From contig JAAONU010000006.1 in NCBI GenBank assembly GCA_012932295.1, forward strand, positions 32,080,882 through 32,144,881: a DNA stretch of 64,000 bases, in the 5' to 3' direction. Shown piece after piece: positions 26,201 to 35,746 of this stretch (position 1 is its first letter; every line of letters begins with the position of its first letter). A program made the position numbers and the translations under genes. This stretch comes from Cyclina sinensis. Lineage: Eukaryota > Mollusca > Bivalvia > Venerida > Veneridae. The notes under the pieces were generated by a model. It did not search any database, had not been told where the DNA came from, and saw nothing but the letters and a program-made list of their open reading frames with translations.

Positions 26201-29200
26201 ATGACTGAATACTTGTGCCTTATTAAAGTCACAGACCGAAACATTAGATAATCATGTTCCCGGTGGGATTCGAACTCGAACCGAACGGCACCGACCGCCT
26301 AGAAATGCAAGTTAAGAACGCCTTTGACCACTCGGCTGTCGCAACAACCGAAAAACAGGTTGCGCAAATAAAATGGATATAAATGTCTACCTCACACCTT
26401 ATCGGTGAAAGACGTTAAATGGACGGACGCACGTACGCGCGAACGGACGGACGGTTATTCGGACGATTGGACTGTCAAATGGACAGTGTGATTGAAATAT
26501 TCCATCATTTAGGGACATAACGAATGAAATTTTTCATTACTGTGTACACATCTAAACACTTACGTTGGCTTTGGAAAGCCCTCTGCAACACAAGGTATCT
26601 TCTCCGGTTCTCCTATCCGAATGTAAATTTCTGTTACATTTGACTGAACAGTGATCTTTGGTGGACGGTTAACTGAAAGTTAAATGCAATTACTTAAAAA
26701 AAAAAGATATTTTTTCTCTGACACACACAAACACACGAATGCACTATCTGTGATATACAACGTCGTCAACAACACAGTAAAAAAACAACGGAAGTGTTGT
26801 AACTGGGAGAAACTCGATTTTTAAATGAACCTATTCAAAATATATTCTGTGTGATTTAAACTACACGGTGCTGGAATGTAGTTCCAAAGTCTGTGACAAA
26901 CAAAATGAAAGTTGCAATCCCTATTATCAAGAATAGATTTCTCCTTAAATTCTATAGTATGATGACTTCGAAGGGAAATCAAGCACACTTTATATTAAAG
27001 GGTACTAAAGGTATGTTTACCATATATTTCGCACCTCTATCACGATAAAGTTTCAAAAAAGTATCATTTAAGTCTTCTTTAAATAATGTATCTTTTTTCA
27101 TATCCTGTTTCATTTACAATCAGTATCTGTTGGTCCCTCAAGGTTCCCTTTAGTTATTTTAGGTTATATAAATATTGAAAAGTGCAGAAAGCATCCCATT
27201 CAAGAGAAATCTGGTTTGAGTTTATGATCAGCGTATAGCACTACGTTTAAACATTAGCAGAAAGGCGGAAAGTCGAACCAGTGACCCCAGGATTACCAGA
27301 TGAGTGCATCACCACCTTACCATTGATAGCGTCACCACTGATCCGCTCCGTATTTACACACACCAAACAGAACATAAAAATGTATTAGCTAAATTGGCAT
27401 TACAAATGCCTTTGGCTAATGAACAGTGGAAAATTACAATATATACAGTAAAACAAGGTTAATAAAATAAATTAAAAAAAAAAAGCATATAGAAGAAAAG
27501 GTAGTTAAGCATTCAAAACGGAAAAACTGAAATGGCAAAATGCTTAGACTGTTATTAGTTGTTATTTCTGCTTTTAAATGCTGTTTTAAGAATTTACGTA
27601 TTACGATAATAATTCTTTTGTTAAACGAGGTCATTATTTCATCAAATGCCGTTAGATCTGGTCATGAGATATTTTGGTAAATATTTTAAACGATATTCTT
27701 GATATTTTTCTCATGTAAGAAGAAAATAGTATTCTGTTTCAATTTCAACACAGATTTAATTACAATTTCAACAAATTTGCCTTTCTCTTGGGGTCCCAAT
27801 ATGTCTTCCAGTTTCAATTTCAAGGGAGTGTGCCGACACCCTGAAACTAGTTAGTATTTTCGGAAAAATCATTTTCTACAAAAACTAAATATTTTTCGAA
27901 TGAAAATTCTTTCTTAAATCTTAATTTCTTTTCTGAAACTACGTGCAGAAATTCTTAGTCTAGTAACTGAGAATAATCAGGAAACATGTCAAGATGGTCT
28001 TCATAATTAGAATTTAGTTTACATACATTTCTAACACTGATTTTGTTTCCTTAGATACTTACCATCCTTTGTTTATAACAATCAATAATGCGTTTTCTGA
28101 ATATCTAGAAGCATTTTTAGTCATAACATAAGCATTATTCCAAACTTCTGTAAAACCATAACCATCGCACAGACATGATAGAAGACTTTTAACTTTTGAT
28201 ATCCAATTACAAAATTACTAATACTATCATTTAAAGATAAATGATAAACAAACTGATCGTTAAATAATATTGCCCGAATTAAATTAATTAAACCAATACT
28301 TGCCTATGCGTATATAACGGGATGTATATACAGGATATGTTTCTAACAACAAACTGACACATTTTTTTTTATGCAAGATTTTAATTTTAAAACATCCTTT
28401 CTAGTTGTTTTGATTTTGTAAAGGCCCATATTTCTGTCGAGTAATTCAAAATTGATCTACAAAAAGAATCAAACAGCTGGCATAATAACATAACTATGTA
28501 CTTACCATTTAAAGTAAAACATTTAGCGCCGTCCTGATTTAGAGTAAAATTTTCCAGTATAACTGAAAACTGTTCCTAGATAATTAAAATCATTTACTAC
28601 TTCAATATCAATACAATTCTATGACCAAGACTCATTACGTAATAAACCTTTCTCTTTTTTTAAATACAACATTTTTTGTTTTATCAGTATTTAACTCTAA
28701 ACCTCAACTTTTACCGGAGCTATACAATTTATTTAAACGCATTTGCATTTCTTGAAAGGTTTTACTTAAGATTACCATATCATCAGCATACAGCAACAAA
28801 AGTAAAATAATTTCTTCTATTATTGAGTTCAGAATTTAAGATCATCCTGTAAAAACAATTCTTGACCTTCTACAAACAAAGAAAAGAGTGAGAAGACAAT
28901 AAGTACAGAGTATATTCGAAATAAGAGGAATATTTGTTACATGACAGAATACAGGATTTAACTTTTTGGTAGTACATGTTCCGAATAATTCTCAATAATT
29001 TGCCGATTCAAATTACAGAATACACAATATATTCTTCTATTATCATTGTATAATGTTGCACAATATTGAGTGGTACAAAGAATATATAGTCGAAGTACTC
29101 TTTCTCGAGCAAAACTGGACAGCAGATATCATTTTTTAACTTCTAATAAATATGTAACGCATTTTATTTAAAATTATAGTAAATAATTTCGAAAGAAAGT

Positions 29201-29316
29201 ATATATAGACTCCTTTCGTAACTGGTTTTTATCAAATATGAAATGAAGAAATACTTACAACTTCGTCCAAGTTTAACCTCACCAAAAATTATAAATATTA
29301 CAAGATAGAATCGCAT
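17023..29316 (-). CDS. Gene A: secreted four-Ig hemolin/L1-like protein with coiled-coil tail
   Basis: Eleven exons joined at GT-AG sites with consistent phases give 505 residues plus TAA. Residues 1-19 form a hydrophobic signal peptide. Four Ig domains follow, each split by one intron: Cys47/Trp59/Cys99, Cys143/Trp156/Cys200, Cys251/Trp263/Cys298 and Cys342/Trp354/Cys404. Hallmarks of the L1CAM/neuroglian N-terminus are the GTGTIFFNQ and YQCFAENQFG strings in Ig1, DLEGRLHFSNV in Ig2, and NASNKHGYVFADVYLN in Ig4. Residues 423-445 are acidic, and 454-500 form a charged heptad-like helix. There is no FNIII domain, transmembrane segment or GPI-type tail, so secretion is inferred. Four L1-like Ig domains alone is the architecture of insect hemolin; Lymnaea MDM is a related five-Ig defence protein. 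A role in immune recognition or adhesion is inference. The coiled coil suggests oligomerisation. Gene B is its tandem paralogue. Confidence 0.9.
17753..17819 (-). CDS. Gene A exon 10 (acidic linker)
   Basis: 67 nt, acceptor TTCCAG, donor GTGCGT, phase 1 to 2. Residues 423-445 (DDDQDKPTIEGNDGGS then VPVDEEK) are acidic and glycine-rich. The gene B homologue is one codon shorter, with the same splice sites. Confidence 0.85.
18519..18828. repeat. Tandem duplication at the gene A exon 9 donor
   Basis: Two copies of a ~155-bp block: gaaatagccctaa at 18524 and 18676, and accacacatactacgaaaac at 18645 and 18803. Each copy ends in acacctacct, the complement of the exon 9 donor. The duplication therefore leaves a second donor-like site about 158 nt into the intron. 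No such duplication is visible at the gene B exon 9 donor. Confidence 0.85.
18829..19005 (-). CDS. Gene A exon 9 (Ig4, second half)
   Basis: 177 nt, acceptor TTATAG, donor GTAGGT, phase 1 to 1. Residues 364-423 end in NIQCNASNKHGYVFADVYLN. This string strongly recalls neuroglian Ig4 (NAT/NAS N..GYV..DVYLN). The donor sequence is duplicated in the intron (see 18519-18828). Confidence 0.9.
19575..19709 (-). CDS. Gene A exon 8 (Ig4, first half)
   Basis: 135 nt, acceptor ATATAG, donor GTATGT, phase 1 to 1. Residues 319-364: SAPHWTEEPQDVEK, ATFICRAAGIPPPTYAWYID. The APxWxEEPQ linker before Ig4 is L1-like. Confidence 0.9.
19994..20181 (-). CDS. Gene A exon 7 (Ig3, second half)
   Basis: 188 nt, acceptor TTTCAG, donor GTAAGT, phase 2 to 1. 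Residues 256-319: NPAPDINWEKVDG, LRINNVEESDAGRYKCSGTN. The D.G.Y.C motif is standard for I-set Ig domains. Confidence 0.9.
20236..20320. repeat. (TCTA)n-(TA)n-(GA)n microsatellite, gene A intron 6
   Basis: Compound simple repeat close to exon 7. The 79-codon frame through it is an artefact. Confidence 0.9.
20690..20973 (+). repeat. CpG-rich palindromic repeat with Tc1 transposase scrap
   Basis: A GC-rich island in AT-rich intron. The arm gtcgttgtttcgttgtgtcg (from about 20745) is followed by cgcgcgcg. Its near-complement lies at 20847-20871 (cgcgcgcgacagaacgaaac). Directly after, at about 20912-20973, the plus strand reads GSMRRRWIACCQNRGGSTLY and stop, the C-terminus of Tc1-type transposases. 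Confidence 0.55.
21393..21492 (-). CDS. Gene A exon 6 (Ig3, first half)
   Basis: 100 nt, acceptor TTTAAG, donor GTATGT, phase 1 to 2. Residues 223-256 include QWTSPRDQIVLKDETLRIQC and IFAG. The acceptor has a weak tract but is conserved in gene B. Confidence 0.85.
21771..21899 (-). CDS. Gene A exon 5 (Ig2, second half)
   Basis: 129 nt, acceptor CTACAG, donor GTAAGT, phase 1 to 1. Residues 181-223: RLHFSNVEKYDERDGKTYAC, then MVANYFLRRNTMG. Joined to exon 4 it gives DLEGRLHFSNV, the L1-family Ig2 signature. Confidence 0.9.
22930..23080 (-). CDS. Gene A exon 4 (Ig2, first half)
   Basis: 151 nt, acceptor TTGTAG, donor GTAAAG, phase 0 to 1. Residues 130-180 include LTLHCTPP, a Y-W pair (IYWVL) and KRISMDLE. 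The CxPP motif with YW is typical of L1-family Ig2. Confidence 0.9.
23468..23687 (-). CDS. Gene A exon 3 (Ig1, second half)
   Basis: 220 nt, acceptor GGCAG, donor GTGAGT, phase 2 to 0. It encodes residues 57-129: YRWERNGKDF, GTGTIFFNQ, DNGIYQCFAENQFG and the linker EAKLENFEQ. The GTGT strand and YQCFA.N..G pattern is characteristic of L1-family Ig1. The homologous exon in gene B is 2 nt longer and out of frame. Confidence 0.9.
23790..23905. repeat. Repeat shared with gene B intron 2 (copy A)
   Basis: The segment ggtggatttagtggc ... cacacctcatgctcc ... gattcgaccc is matched in gene B at 42405-42510 (ggattcagtgtcac ... cacaccgcatgctcc ... gattcaaatg). It predates the gene duplication. The B-box-like gattcgaccc hints at a tRNA-derived SINE. 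Confidence 0.5.
24464..24662. repeat. 70-bp direct duplication with compound tetranucleotide repeats
   Basis: gcgtgtcacaagtcagtac occurs at 24468 and 24538, each followed by aaaaggtatgaaaattgttg. The copies are separated by (TCTA)n and followed by (TCTG)n, (CCTA)n and (TCTA)n. It lies in gene A intron 2. Confidence 0.85.
25611..26013. mobile_element. 403-bp MITE with ~28-bp TIRs, gene A intron 2
   Basis: The left end ctaccgcttgcaaaactgat continues to gagttt. The right end is its inverse (aaactcaaatcag ... gcaagcagtag) with two mismatches. TA flanks both sides (25609-25610 and 26014-26015), the target duplication of Tc1/mariner-type elements. There is no coding capacity. I see no copy at the corresponding place in gene B. 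Confidence 0.8.
26256..26420 (-). repeat. tRNA-Ser/Leu-like repeat
   Basis: The minus strand has GCGACAGCCGAGTGGTCAAA, then a long variable region and GGTTCGAGTTCGAATCCCAC. It resembles a class II tRNA with a disturbed anticodon arm. A conserved ~70-bp upstream part is shared with 7706-7830. Probably a SINE or dispersed tRNA pseudogene. Confidence 0.5.
26564..26672 (-). CDS. Gene A exon 2 (Ig1, first half)
   Basis: 109 nt, acceptor TTTCAG, donor GTAAGT, phase 1 to 2. It encodes residues 20-56 (RPPKITVQ...GEPEKIPCVAEGFPKP), strands A-C of Ig1 with Cys47. There is one N-glycosylation sequon, NVT at 31-33. Confidence 0.9.
26844..26905 (-). repeat. Single-copy homologue of the gene B intron 1 minisatellite unit
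   Basis: attctgtgtgatttaaacta and cacggtgctggaatgt match one 67-bp unit of the array at 44620-45190. The sequence after it (tatcaagaatagatttctcc) matches the sequence after the array in gene B. Confidence 0.6.
27130..27352 (-). mobile_element. SINE shared by intron 1 of both genes (copy A)
   Basis: On the minus strand the tRNA-like head (gagcggatcagtggtgacgc ... ggttcgac) and body (gtgctatacgctgatcat, cttgaatgggatgctttctg) match the SINE at 15437-15735. The same SINE with matching flanks (ctccgtatt on one side) sits in gene B intron 1 at 45690-45922. Confidence 0.75.
27390..29060 (-). pseudogene. LINE fragment (RT region), gene A intron 1
   Basis: The minus strand near 28790 reads LLLLLYADDMVILSKTFQEM, the RT active-site block (YADD). 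Further on are NDFNYLGTVFSYTG, KLFD-like QLFDSFCRSILNYSTEIW and CDGYGFTEVWNNAY in different frames. There are many stops, so it is dead. The 3' end has the phrase atgcctttggc also found at the 3' end of the LINE at 59185. Gene B intron 1 lacks it, so insertion followed the duplication or it was lost from B. Confidence 0.75.
29259..29316 (-). CDS. Gene A exon 1 (signal peptide)
   Basis: The ATG at 29316 opens MRFYLVIFIIFGEVKLGRS, a short basic start followed by a hydrophobic core. The donor is GTAAGT. The exon is 58 nt and ends in phase 1. Gene B exon 1 has exactly the same length and layout, which supports this start. Confidence 0.85.
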
Positions 29317-30245
29317 CTTGATTTTGAAATGAAATGAATGCATTTGTTTTTCGGTTGGGTTTATATCTTGTTATTTGTCTGACACATTTAAGAAAGTTCA
29401 AGCATGGCACAAATTATGTTTTGCTCTCCGGAAATATGTCTTTAATTTCGAGCCTAAGTACTTATCAGAAAACGGCACGTTTTGTAAATTGTACTATTTT
29501 TGGCATCTCTAAGTGGTTGAATAAAGCAGGAAACGAAACTTAATCACAGCTAATATTATGCTAGCCTAGATTGCAGACTATCTTAATGAGCTGAATTCAG
29601 TACATTTTACATTTTATTAATCTTTTATTAATAGGTTCTGATTAACTTATCTTTACTGTTTTGTTTGTTTGTTTGTTTGTGTGTTTGTTTTTGTTTTTTT
29701 TGTTTTGCAAAACGATTACATAATTTAATCGATAATTTGTTATCATGGCCTCTGAAACACTTAAGTGGTCAAATAAATTCAAGAGTTATGCATTCTGTTC
29801 AAAAAGTTCATTTTGTGAACAGAGGAAATTTTGTGCCGACTTAACGAATAAGACTGCTTGTTTTTTCTTTGTCTTGAGTTTACATTCAAGAAAACAAATC
29901 TCTATCCTATCTATGAAGTTGACAATAAAAGGGGAAAACATTTGAAAGAATCCCTCTCCTATTTTTTATTTTATATTTTGTTTATATTTTTTTCTACCAC
30001 TGAATGTTTAAAGAAGAGTGAACACAGGTTGTTGTCTGTCTGAATATCTGTGGATGGCCACCATCCAAACATGTTGTTATTAAACTTTTATTTGGACTGA
30101 CTACAATTATTCTACTCTGGTCTTCAATCGGTTCCCGGTAAACAACACTGGTGACAAGTGCTTATCCTTTGTTTCTTTCTCCTTTGTCCAAAAAACAAGC
30201 AGTTTTCATAAATAAAGACACGCATACTACCTCTTTCTGTTTGAG
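29317..30245. other. Upstream region of gene A
   Basis: Homology to gene B upstream DNA runs to about 29760. A (TTTG)n run lies at 29659-29700. The part from about 29780 to 30170 ends in acactggtgacaagtg, which could be an LTR end with a primer-binding-like sequence, but I cannot show a second LTR. Small frames at 29334-29543 and 29745-30043 are unsupported. Confidence 0.35.
29360..29435 (-). promoter_or_regulatory. Gene A proximal promoter candidate
   Basis: A block ctctccggaaat at 29424-29435 recurs at 46341-46352, 108 and 122 nt upstream of the two start codons. Its GGAA core fits an ETS-type site. Gene A also has TATAAA on the minus strand at 29360-29365, which gene B lacks. Function is inference. 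Confidence 0.25.
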
Positions 30246-30535
30246 TTTATATTATCGTCGGTACCGGTTGTCCATATGACCGACACCCCTGTAGAGATTT
30301 GTTTATTTTATGTTGTGGGGAAAGTGCAAAATAATAAAAACACCACATTCCAGAGACACCTCTGATTCTTTGCATTCTTAGTAAACTGATACATGGACCC
30401 TTGGTTTAAATTCAAATTCGAAAAGCAATAAATAGTGTAAGTGGAGGAGCCGGGATCGATCTTGCATCCCCTTGGTTAAAGGTCGAACGCGTTACCAGCG
30501 GACCTCTGAATCGGTTTCGCATATTTACAACTACC
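30246..30535 (-). mobile_element. SINE, near full length, upstream of gene A
   Basis: The reverse complement matches 15437-15735 in order: head with cgcgttcgacc, ccatgtatcag, gaggtgtctctggaatg, ggtcatatgg and ggtaccgacg. It lies where the ORF at 48811-49128 would be expected by homology with the gene B side. Confidence 0.75.
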
Positions 30536-30539
30536 TCAA

Positions 30540-32232
30540 GCTTTAATGAATGTAAAACTTGCTCGACATTCAAACCGACAATTGTATTTTTATATTTAAA
30601 TTCATTGTTTCCGTTCTGACGAGCTTGCTCAGACGTTCATCTCCACTTATCATTATTTAAAAAAAAATGTCTTTGTTTTTGAATGTCGATCATTATCTGG
30701 TCAATGCAATAAACACATACCATCGACATCATTTAATCGAACTTAGCCAATTTGAAACATCTGTATTACGACTTTGCGAGTAAGATTATGTACTTGTGTA
30801 ACTAAATGTTGATTTAACACTACTTTGGAAGTGGCGGCTTTATATTTTGAGAGCACAAAGGGAGGGAATGTTTTCCATTTTTGTTATGACAATTGTTGTT
30901 ATCGCATTCACATTTATACATTTTAGTGGCGGGTAATGGATTTCAATTTTGGTGAGTGTAATATTTCGGCCAACTCTGGTCCCTTTCTTACAGCGACACA
31001 CTGCATAATAATTATACACACACTACCATAAGGCCTATAGCAAGAGAGTTTAAGGGGGCGCGATATCGGCCTCCTCTGAACACCTTGTTGCATTTAGCTC
31101 AAAACCTAAAGTTTGAAGTCATATGGACAAGACAGAAATCTAGACGATCTATGCCGTTTCTAATTATATGCTGTATATATTTAGTGCGTCCTCTGATACA
31201 CCAACACACATTTATCGCATTTGGTTATATTCATTGGCAGCTTAGGCAATGTAAACACATCCTTAAAACTGAACAAAAATAGATTGTGTCTTCACTTCAA
31301 CGATGGAAGTCGACTGTATGGCGTCAGTGCAATAAATCTTCTAAGACTGTTGCAAATATAACCTTGAATCTACAGTTGGTTGGCGAGCGTTTCACTAACG
31401 GCCTTTATGCTTACGCAACTCAGTTTTAGCGTAACATTTCTTTTAAGCGAATCTTAAGTTACTTTTTGGCTCCCACTAAACTTTTAACTAATGGAAATAC
31501 TATGTAAATACCAACTACTACAGTAACGTAAATATGCACTTAAAATGGACAAGTGGATAATCGAACTTTTGCTATCCAAATCATTGTTTTTTAATCAATG
31601 ATAGAACATAAAACTTATATGGCAGGTGCAGATAAAGGAAGTATTTGGCCAAACTGTACATAGCAGTCACCGTAAATGTATATGCATTCTGACAGTGTAT
31701 ATGCATTTTGACAGAGTTAGGATTTTCAAGAATGTAAGAGATTCCTATCCAACTTCGACTAACGTTGTACTGGTGCCCTGACCGGCAATACCATTTGCAT
31801 AAAGGCACACTAGAAATGTTATAAAACACTATAAAGGCACATGAAAATGGATACCCGAACGCCTTATAAATGAGACTAAGATTATACACAGAATTGTGTG
31901 GCAAAAACAATTAACGAGGAAACACAGTGAAGGTTATTTATTTACTTTCAAAACACACATAACATATAGCGAGGGTAGGAATTGTTACAACTCGACTGGC
32001 TTTAAATTGTTCGAAAAGAAAATATTACGTAGTGAGGTCGGTGTCAACTGAGAGAAGTTTCGAAACAGTGTGTTCCATTGCTTACTTCTCCATATAACTC
32101 CAAACGGATTCTCTGTTATGCTTAGCTTTAACTTTTTCTTTTCCTGTTGATAGCAAATTGATAACACTGAGGTTTAGAAATTGTTCCGTCGACGTTCTAT
32201 AGACATTAATCCTGTTTAGCAGGAAGAAATAA
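30540..32232. other. Intergenic region between genes A and B
   Basis: 30545-30790 is homologous to 49045-49290 upstream of gene B. Beyond about 30800 I see no homology and no recognisable gene. The frames at 31085-31282, 31581-31910 and 31985-32167 have no motif. An AATAAA on the minus strand at 31938-31943 is a possible gene B poly(A) signal. Confidence 0.4.
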
Positions 32233-32413
32233 CTATCTAATAAAGATATCAAGAAGCTTCTTTACATTAAGGTCGTTCAATTTGTTTTCAACTGCCTTGA
32301 GGACTCTGACCTTGACCTCTAACATCTCCCTCTCGAGATCTTGTCTTTCCACCATTCCTTTGTAGTAAGCTCTCTGGTAATCCATAAGTTCTTTCGTTTG
32401 TTCAGACGATGTT
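32233..32413 (-). CDS. Gene B exon 11 (coiled-coil tail and stop)
   Basis: 181 coding nt, acceptor TTACAG, stop TAG. From 32252 to about 32390 it differs from gene A at only about three positions by eye. Past 32252 the two diverge abruptly: gene B ends KLLDIFIR and gene A ends KLLDSLSED. Confidence 0.85.
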
Positions 32414-33123
32414 CTGTAAAAAACATGAATCACTCCAGAATGACTGATTACAAAATTATATTGGCTTTGAAACTTTGCACTTTGACATTACAAGTAAAAA
32501 TGCAATATGTTTTAATAGCTATTATCAATGAGCTATCAGACTAATCTGTGTACAGTTTTTATACTACTGTAATAACTAGTTTGTAATGACTGTTCTCATC
32601 AGAGGAAGCAGCCAGTAACCTCATATAGCAATTAAATTCAGTTTTCTCAGCATCATACTAAAAGCTAATTAAGAAATATATACATATATATTATTATAAT
32701 GTAGAGGTAAATTTACAAGTGGCATATAGTTATATCAACATATTAAAGCTAATACTTCTGTCATATATCTATATCCCCATGTTATTCGAAATCAAGGTCA
32801 TTTTATCTTGTGTTGAGTATCTTTTTACTCTTAATGCAAGAAGTTGTCATCCATAAAATGCTAACCTTTATCAGCTTGATAAACAAGAGATTTCGTTTAA
32901 CACCTATCAAGTCTAATAAAGGTTTATTCATGTTTCTAATTGTACAATCACTGTGTTGTCATGTGGCTGAATTTTTTTTATTAAATTTATATCTATAATG
33001 CGAATAGGTAAACACAGCTAGTTAGTAATCTTTCATGCATGTCGTTAATTTTTAAGGAGGCATATTGTGCATAAAAGGTTACATTATCAAACATAATATG
33101 AATGTTTAGAATGATTTACGCAC

Positions 33124-33187
33124 TTCTGTTCATCGACAGACACTGATCCACCATTTTTATCTTCTGTTGTGTCATCTTGGTCTTCAT
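33124..33187 (-). CDS. Gene B exon 10 (acidic linker)
   Basis: 64 nt, acceptor TTCAG, donor GTGCGT. Encodes DEDQDDTTEDKNGGSVSVDE, one codon shorter than gene A and more acidic. Confidence 0.8.
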
Positions 33188-33405
33188 CTGAATGAAAAAC
33201 ATATTGTCTCCGCATTCCATTTTAAACCTACTGTTCGTAAAAGCATATTCATGCAGAACACAAAGAAAGAGTAAGGACTGCTAAATATTATTGATGCTTG
33301 AAATATTCAACAACATCAACACGCTTTTTAACTGAGTTAGTATATATTGTATTTTATTTTATGCCAACCAATGAAATACCGAGTTCTATCAGTGAAATAT
33401 ATTCC

Positions 33406-33430
33406 ATATCAGTCACACTGTGACTGATAT
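33406..33430. repeat. Perfect short palindrome, gene B intron 9
   Basis: atatcagtcaca and its exact inverse tgtgactgatat around a single C. A further atatcagtcactgtg follows at about 33438. Typical of small MITE ends. Confidence 0.7.
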
Positions 33431-34118
33431 AGATTCTATATCAGTCACTGTGCCGAACTACTTTTCAGTAACCACAATTTGAAATTTTACAAGTAATATA
33501 AAAGATATAAAAATAAATTCTAACATAAAATTCAGAGTCCTACTTTTAAAGAGTCATTGTATGTATACAACAGACCGATCAATTTCGAGAATTCTATGCC
33601 GTTCCGTTAATTATACGTCACATACTTCAGAATAGTGACGTAGGCAAACAATTTATTCCCCAAGATGGCATTTTACGTGAAATCTTAAATTGAATACTCT
33701 GGATTTATGCTACTTGAAAATGTGATGACGTGTATTGCTTCTTGATCAACCTATGGAAGAATCTAGATCTTGTAAGGGCATTTATTTAGGATGAACCTCT
33801 GCTTTGGCGCTGAATTTTGATTCGTCATTGCACAGGCCAAATTTTATATGAATGCCCTGTAAGCAGCAAAATGTGGATAGTTAAGAAGGAAAATTAAGAA
33901 GAATATGCAAGTAGATCTTTGTTTATTTCTATTATTTGTTTGGTGATTAGGTGTAGACTAAATAAATTGTTAGAATGCAACACGTTTCTATGTGTCATGT
34001 ATAATTCAAGGTGGCGGACTGTGTATTCAATTTGAGTTTCACGATCATGTATTCATACGCGTGTAAGCAAAGAAACAGTTCTAAAAGTTTATTGGTATTA
34101 GCATAAAATAAATAGAAA

Positions 34119-34266
34119 ATTTGTTTGTTTTTCGTAGATATGGAGTATATCTCATCTCAAAGTGATACAATTTTTATATTTTCACATGTGCTACGCGCTC
34201 GTGAAAATATTTAATTGTATCACTTCACGATGAGATATATTCCATATCTACTCAAAACAAACAAAT
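34119..34266. mobile_element. 148-bp hairpin (foldback MITE), gene B intron 9
   Basis: Left arm tttgtttgtttttcgtagat continues through atctcatctcaaagtgatac. The right arm is its inverse (gtatcacttcacgatgagat ... atctactcaaaacaaacaaa). The central part tattttcaca/tgaaaata also pairs, so almost the whole segment folds into one stem. Confidence 0.75.
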
Positions 34267-35186
34267 ATCCTCTATATATAGATGCAGGAAAACATTCATT
34301 AAATCATGGACAATGATTGAAAGCTTAAACAATCAATTTTTGATACTCAACCTGTAATTTGTTTTATAATGCTTTATATATATATATATTAAACAAAATA
34401 AACCCGTAGAAACATTTGTGTTAAAACTTAAAACAAAGTATTCGAATCCGTCATCGATATAGTTATTAAAAACTGTTATGAAACTATAGTTCAGAGCGGT
34501 CATTAATTTATTTTTAAAGATGTGTCATATTTTGTCTGAACAATGTATATAGAGCATAAAATAGATATCTTTTTTAAAGAAAATAATGGAAATAAAAAAA
34601 AATAATAAAATAAACATATATAAAAAAGACAAATAAATAAAATCAAAATGATTCTATCATAATTTTCTACAACATCGTGTTAAATCGTTATTGCTCATAA
34701 CAAAAAATAAATTAGAGAAATGAATTAAATATTAAAGCATAAAATTGGTTGTTTTTGCCCGTTTTGCCTATGTTTTAACGAGAGTAAAAATTGTGTGTTA
34801 ACAAGGAAGTTCTCGAGCTCACGCGCTGTTATTACCCGTTTACAGTTATGCGCGTTACAGGGCCTTTGTTAATAATGGACACTGATCCGTCTATTTTGCA
34901 CCAAATCGGCAGTTTATGTAACTTTGCAGGTCGGAACGTAGACTGAAACATTCATGATTTTTGATAAAATCAATGGCTGGCCTTGTCCACATAAACTAAT
35001 GATCCTTCCAAATATTTTTTTAATCGACACTTTTTAAGTTTCAAGATGGCCGCTCGACAGGTTGAAACATGTTGACCTTTCGCCCTGGAACGTATATTTT
35101 AAAACACGTATCCATAACAACCTTAAGGCGACTGTACTATTTTTTTTTCGTAAACATGTCTAGATCATTTTATGCTAGAAGAGCGT

Positions 35187-35262
35187 TAAAGCACGTTTTT
35201 TTTCGTATCATAGCATCTGCAGAATCCCTCGGGTTATAACACGAAAAAACGTGCGTTAACCC
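35187..35262. repeat. Stem-loop repeat, gene B intron 9
   Basis: gttaaagcacgttttttttc is followed about 40 nt later by its near-inverse acgaaaaaacgtgcgttaac. Confidence 0.55.
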
Positions 35263-35569
35263 TATAGAAAAATCCTGTCTTAATATTTTATATCATTGTT
35301 TAGATCATATGAGTGGCTCATGAGATGAAAACTTTCTATTTACCACTTCCATGCCTCACTTTCCATTAAATAAAGCCTATATAAGCATTTATCTTAATTA
35401 CAGTAACCTATTAACCCTTCCGTGCCGATTTAATCTGAAACGTTACAATCTGAAAATTCACAACTATTTTCACAAATATAAGAGGCAAATGCATTTCTGA
35501 ACGAATCTGCAAAAGGAACGCACTCTGAAGTATACTATTATTTACAACAAATACATTGAAAATACCTAC

Positions 35570-35746
35570 CTACGATATTAAAATAGACGTCGGCAAAAAC
35601 GTATCCATGTATATTACTGGCGTTGCATTGGATGTTCATTTGATCACCAACAGTGACGTTTCTTAACGTAATTGTGTTTTCATCCGGTTTGGAGAATATG
35701 CTCCCACCACGGATAATTTGAACTGTTTCGTTATTTTCAAAGTGAT
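35570..35746 (-). CDS. Gene B exon 9 (Ig4, second half)
   Basis: 177 nt, acceptor TTACAG, donor GTAGGT. Ends in NIQCNASNIHGYVFADVYFN. Confidence 0.85.

Noticed and set aside
26262..26348. tRNA-Ser/Leu gene
   Set aside because: The B-box is good but the anticodon arm cannot be folded convincingly and the flank is shared with a truncated copy at 7706-7830.
30050..30170. LTR retrotransposon end with primer-binding site
   Set aside because: The phrase acactggtgacaagtg is suggestive, but no matching second LTR, polypurine tract or gag-pol frame could be found.
31985..32167. Extra 3' exon of gene B
   Set aside because: The frame has no homologue near gene A, and the stop codon in exon 11 is in frame; the sequence lies outside the duplicated block.
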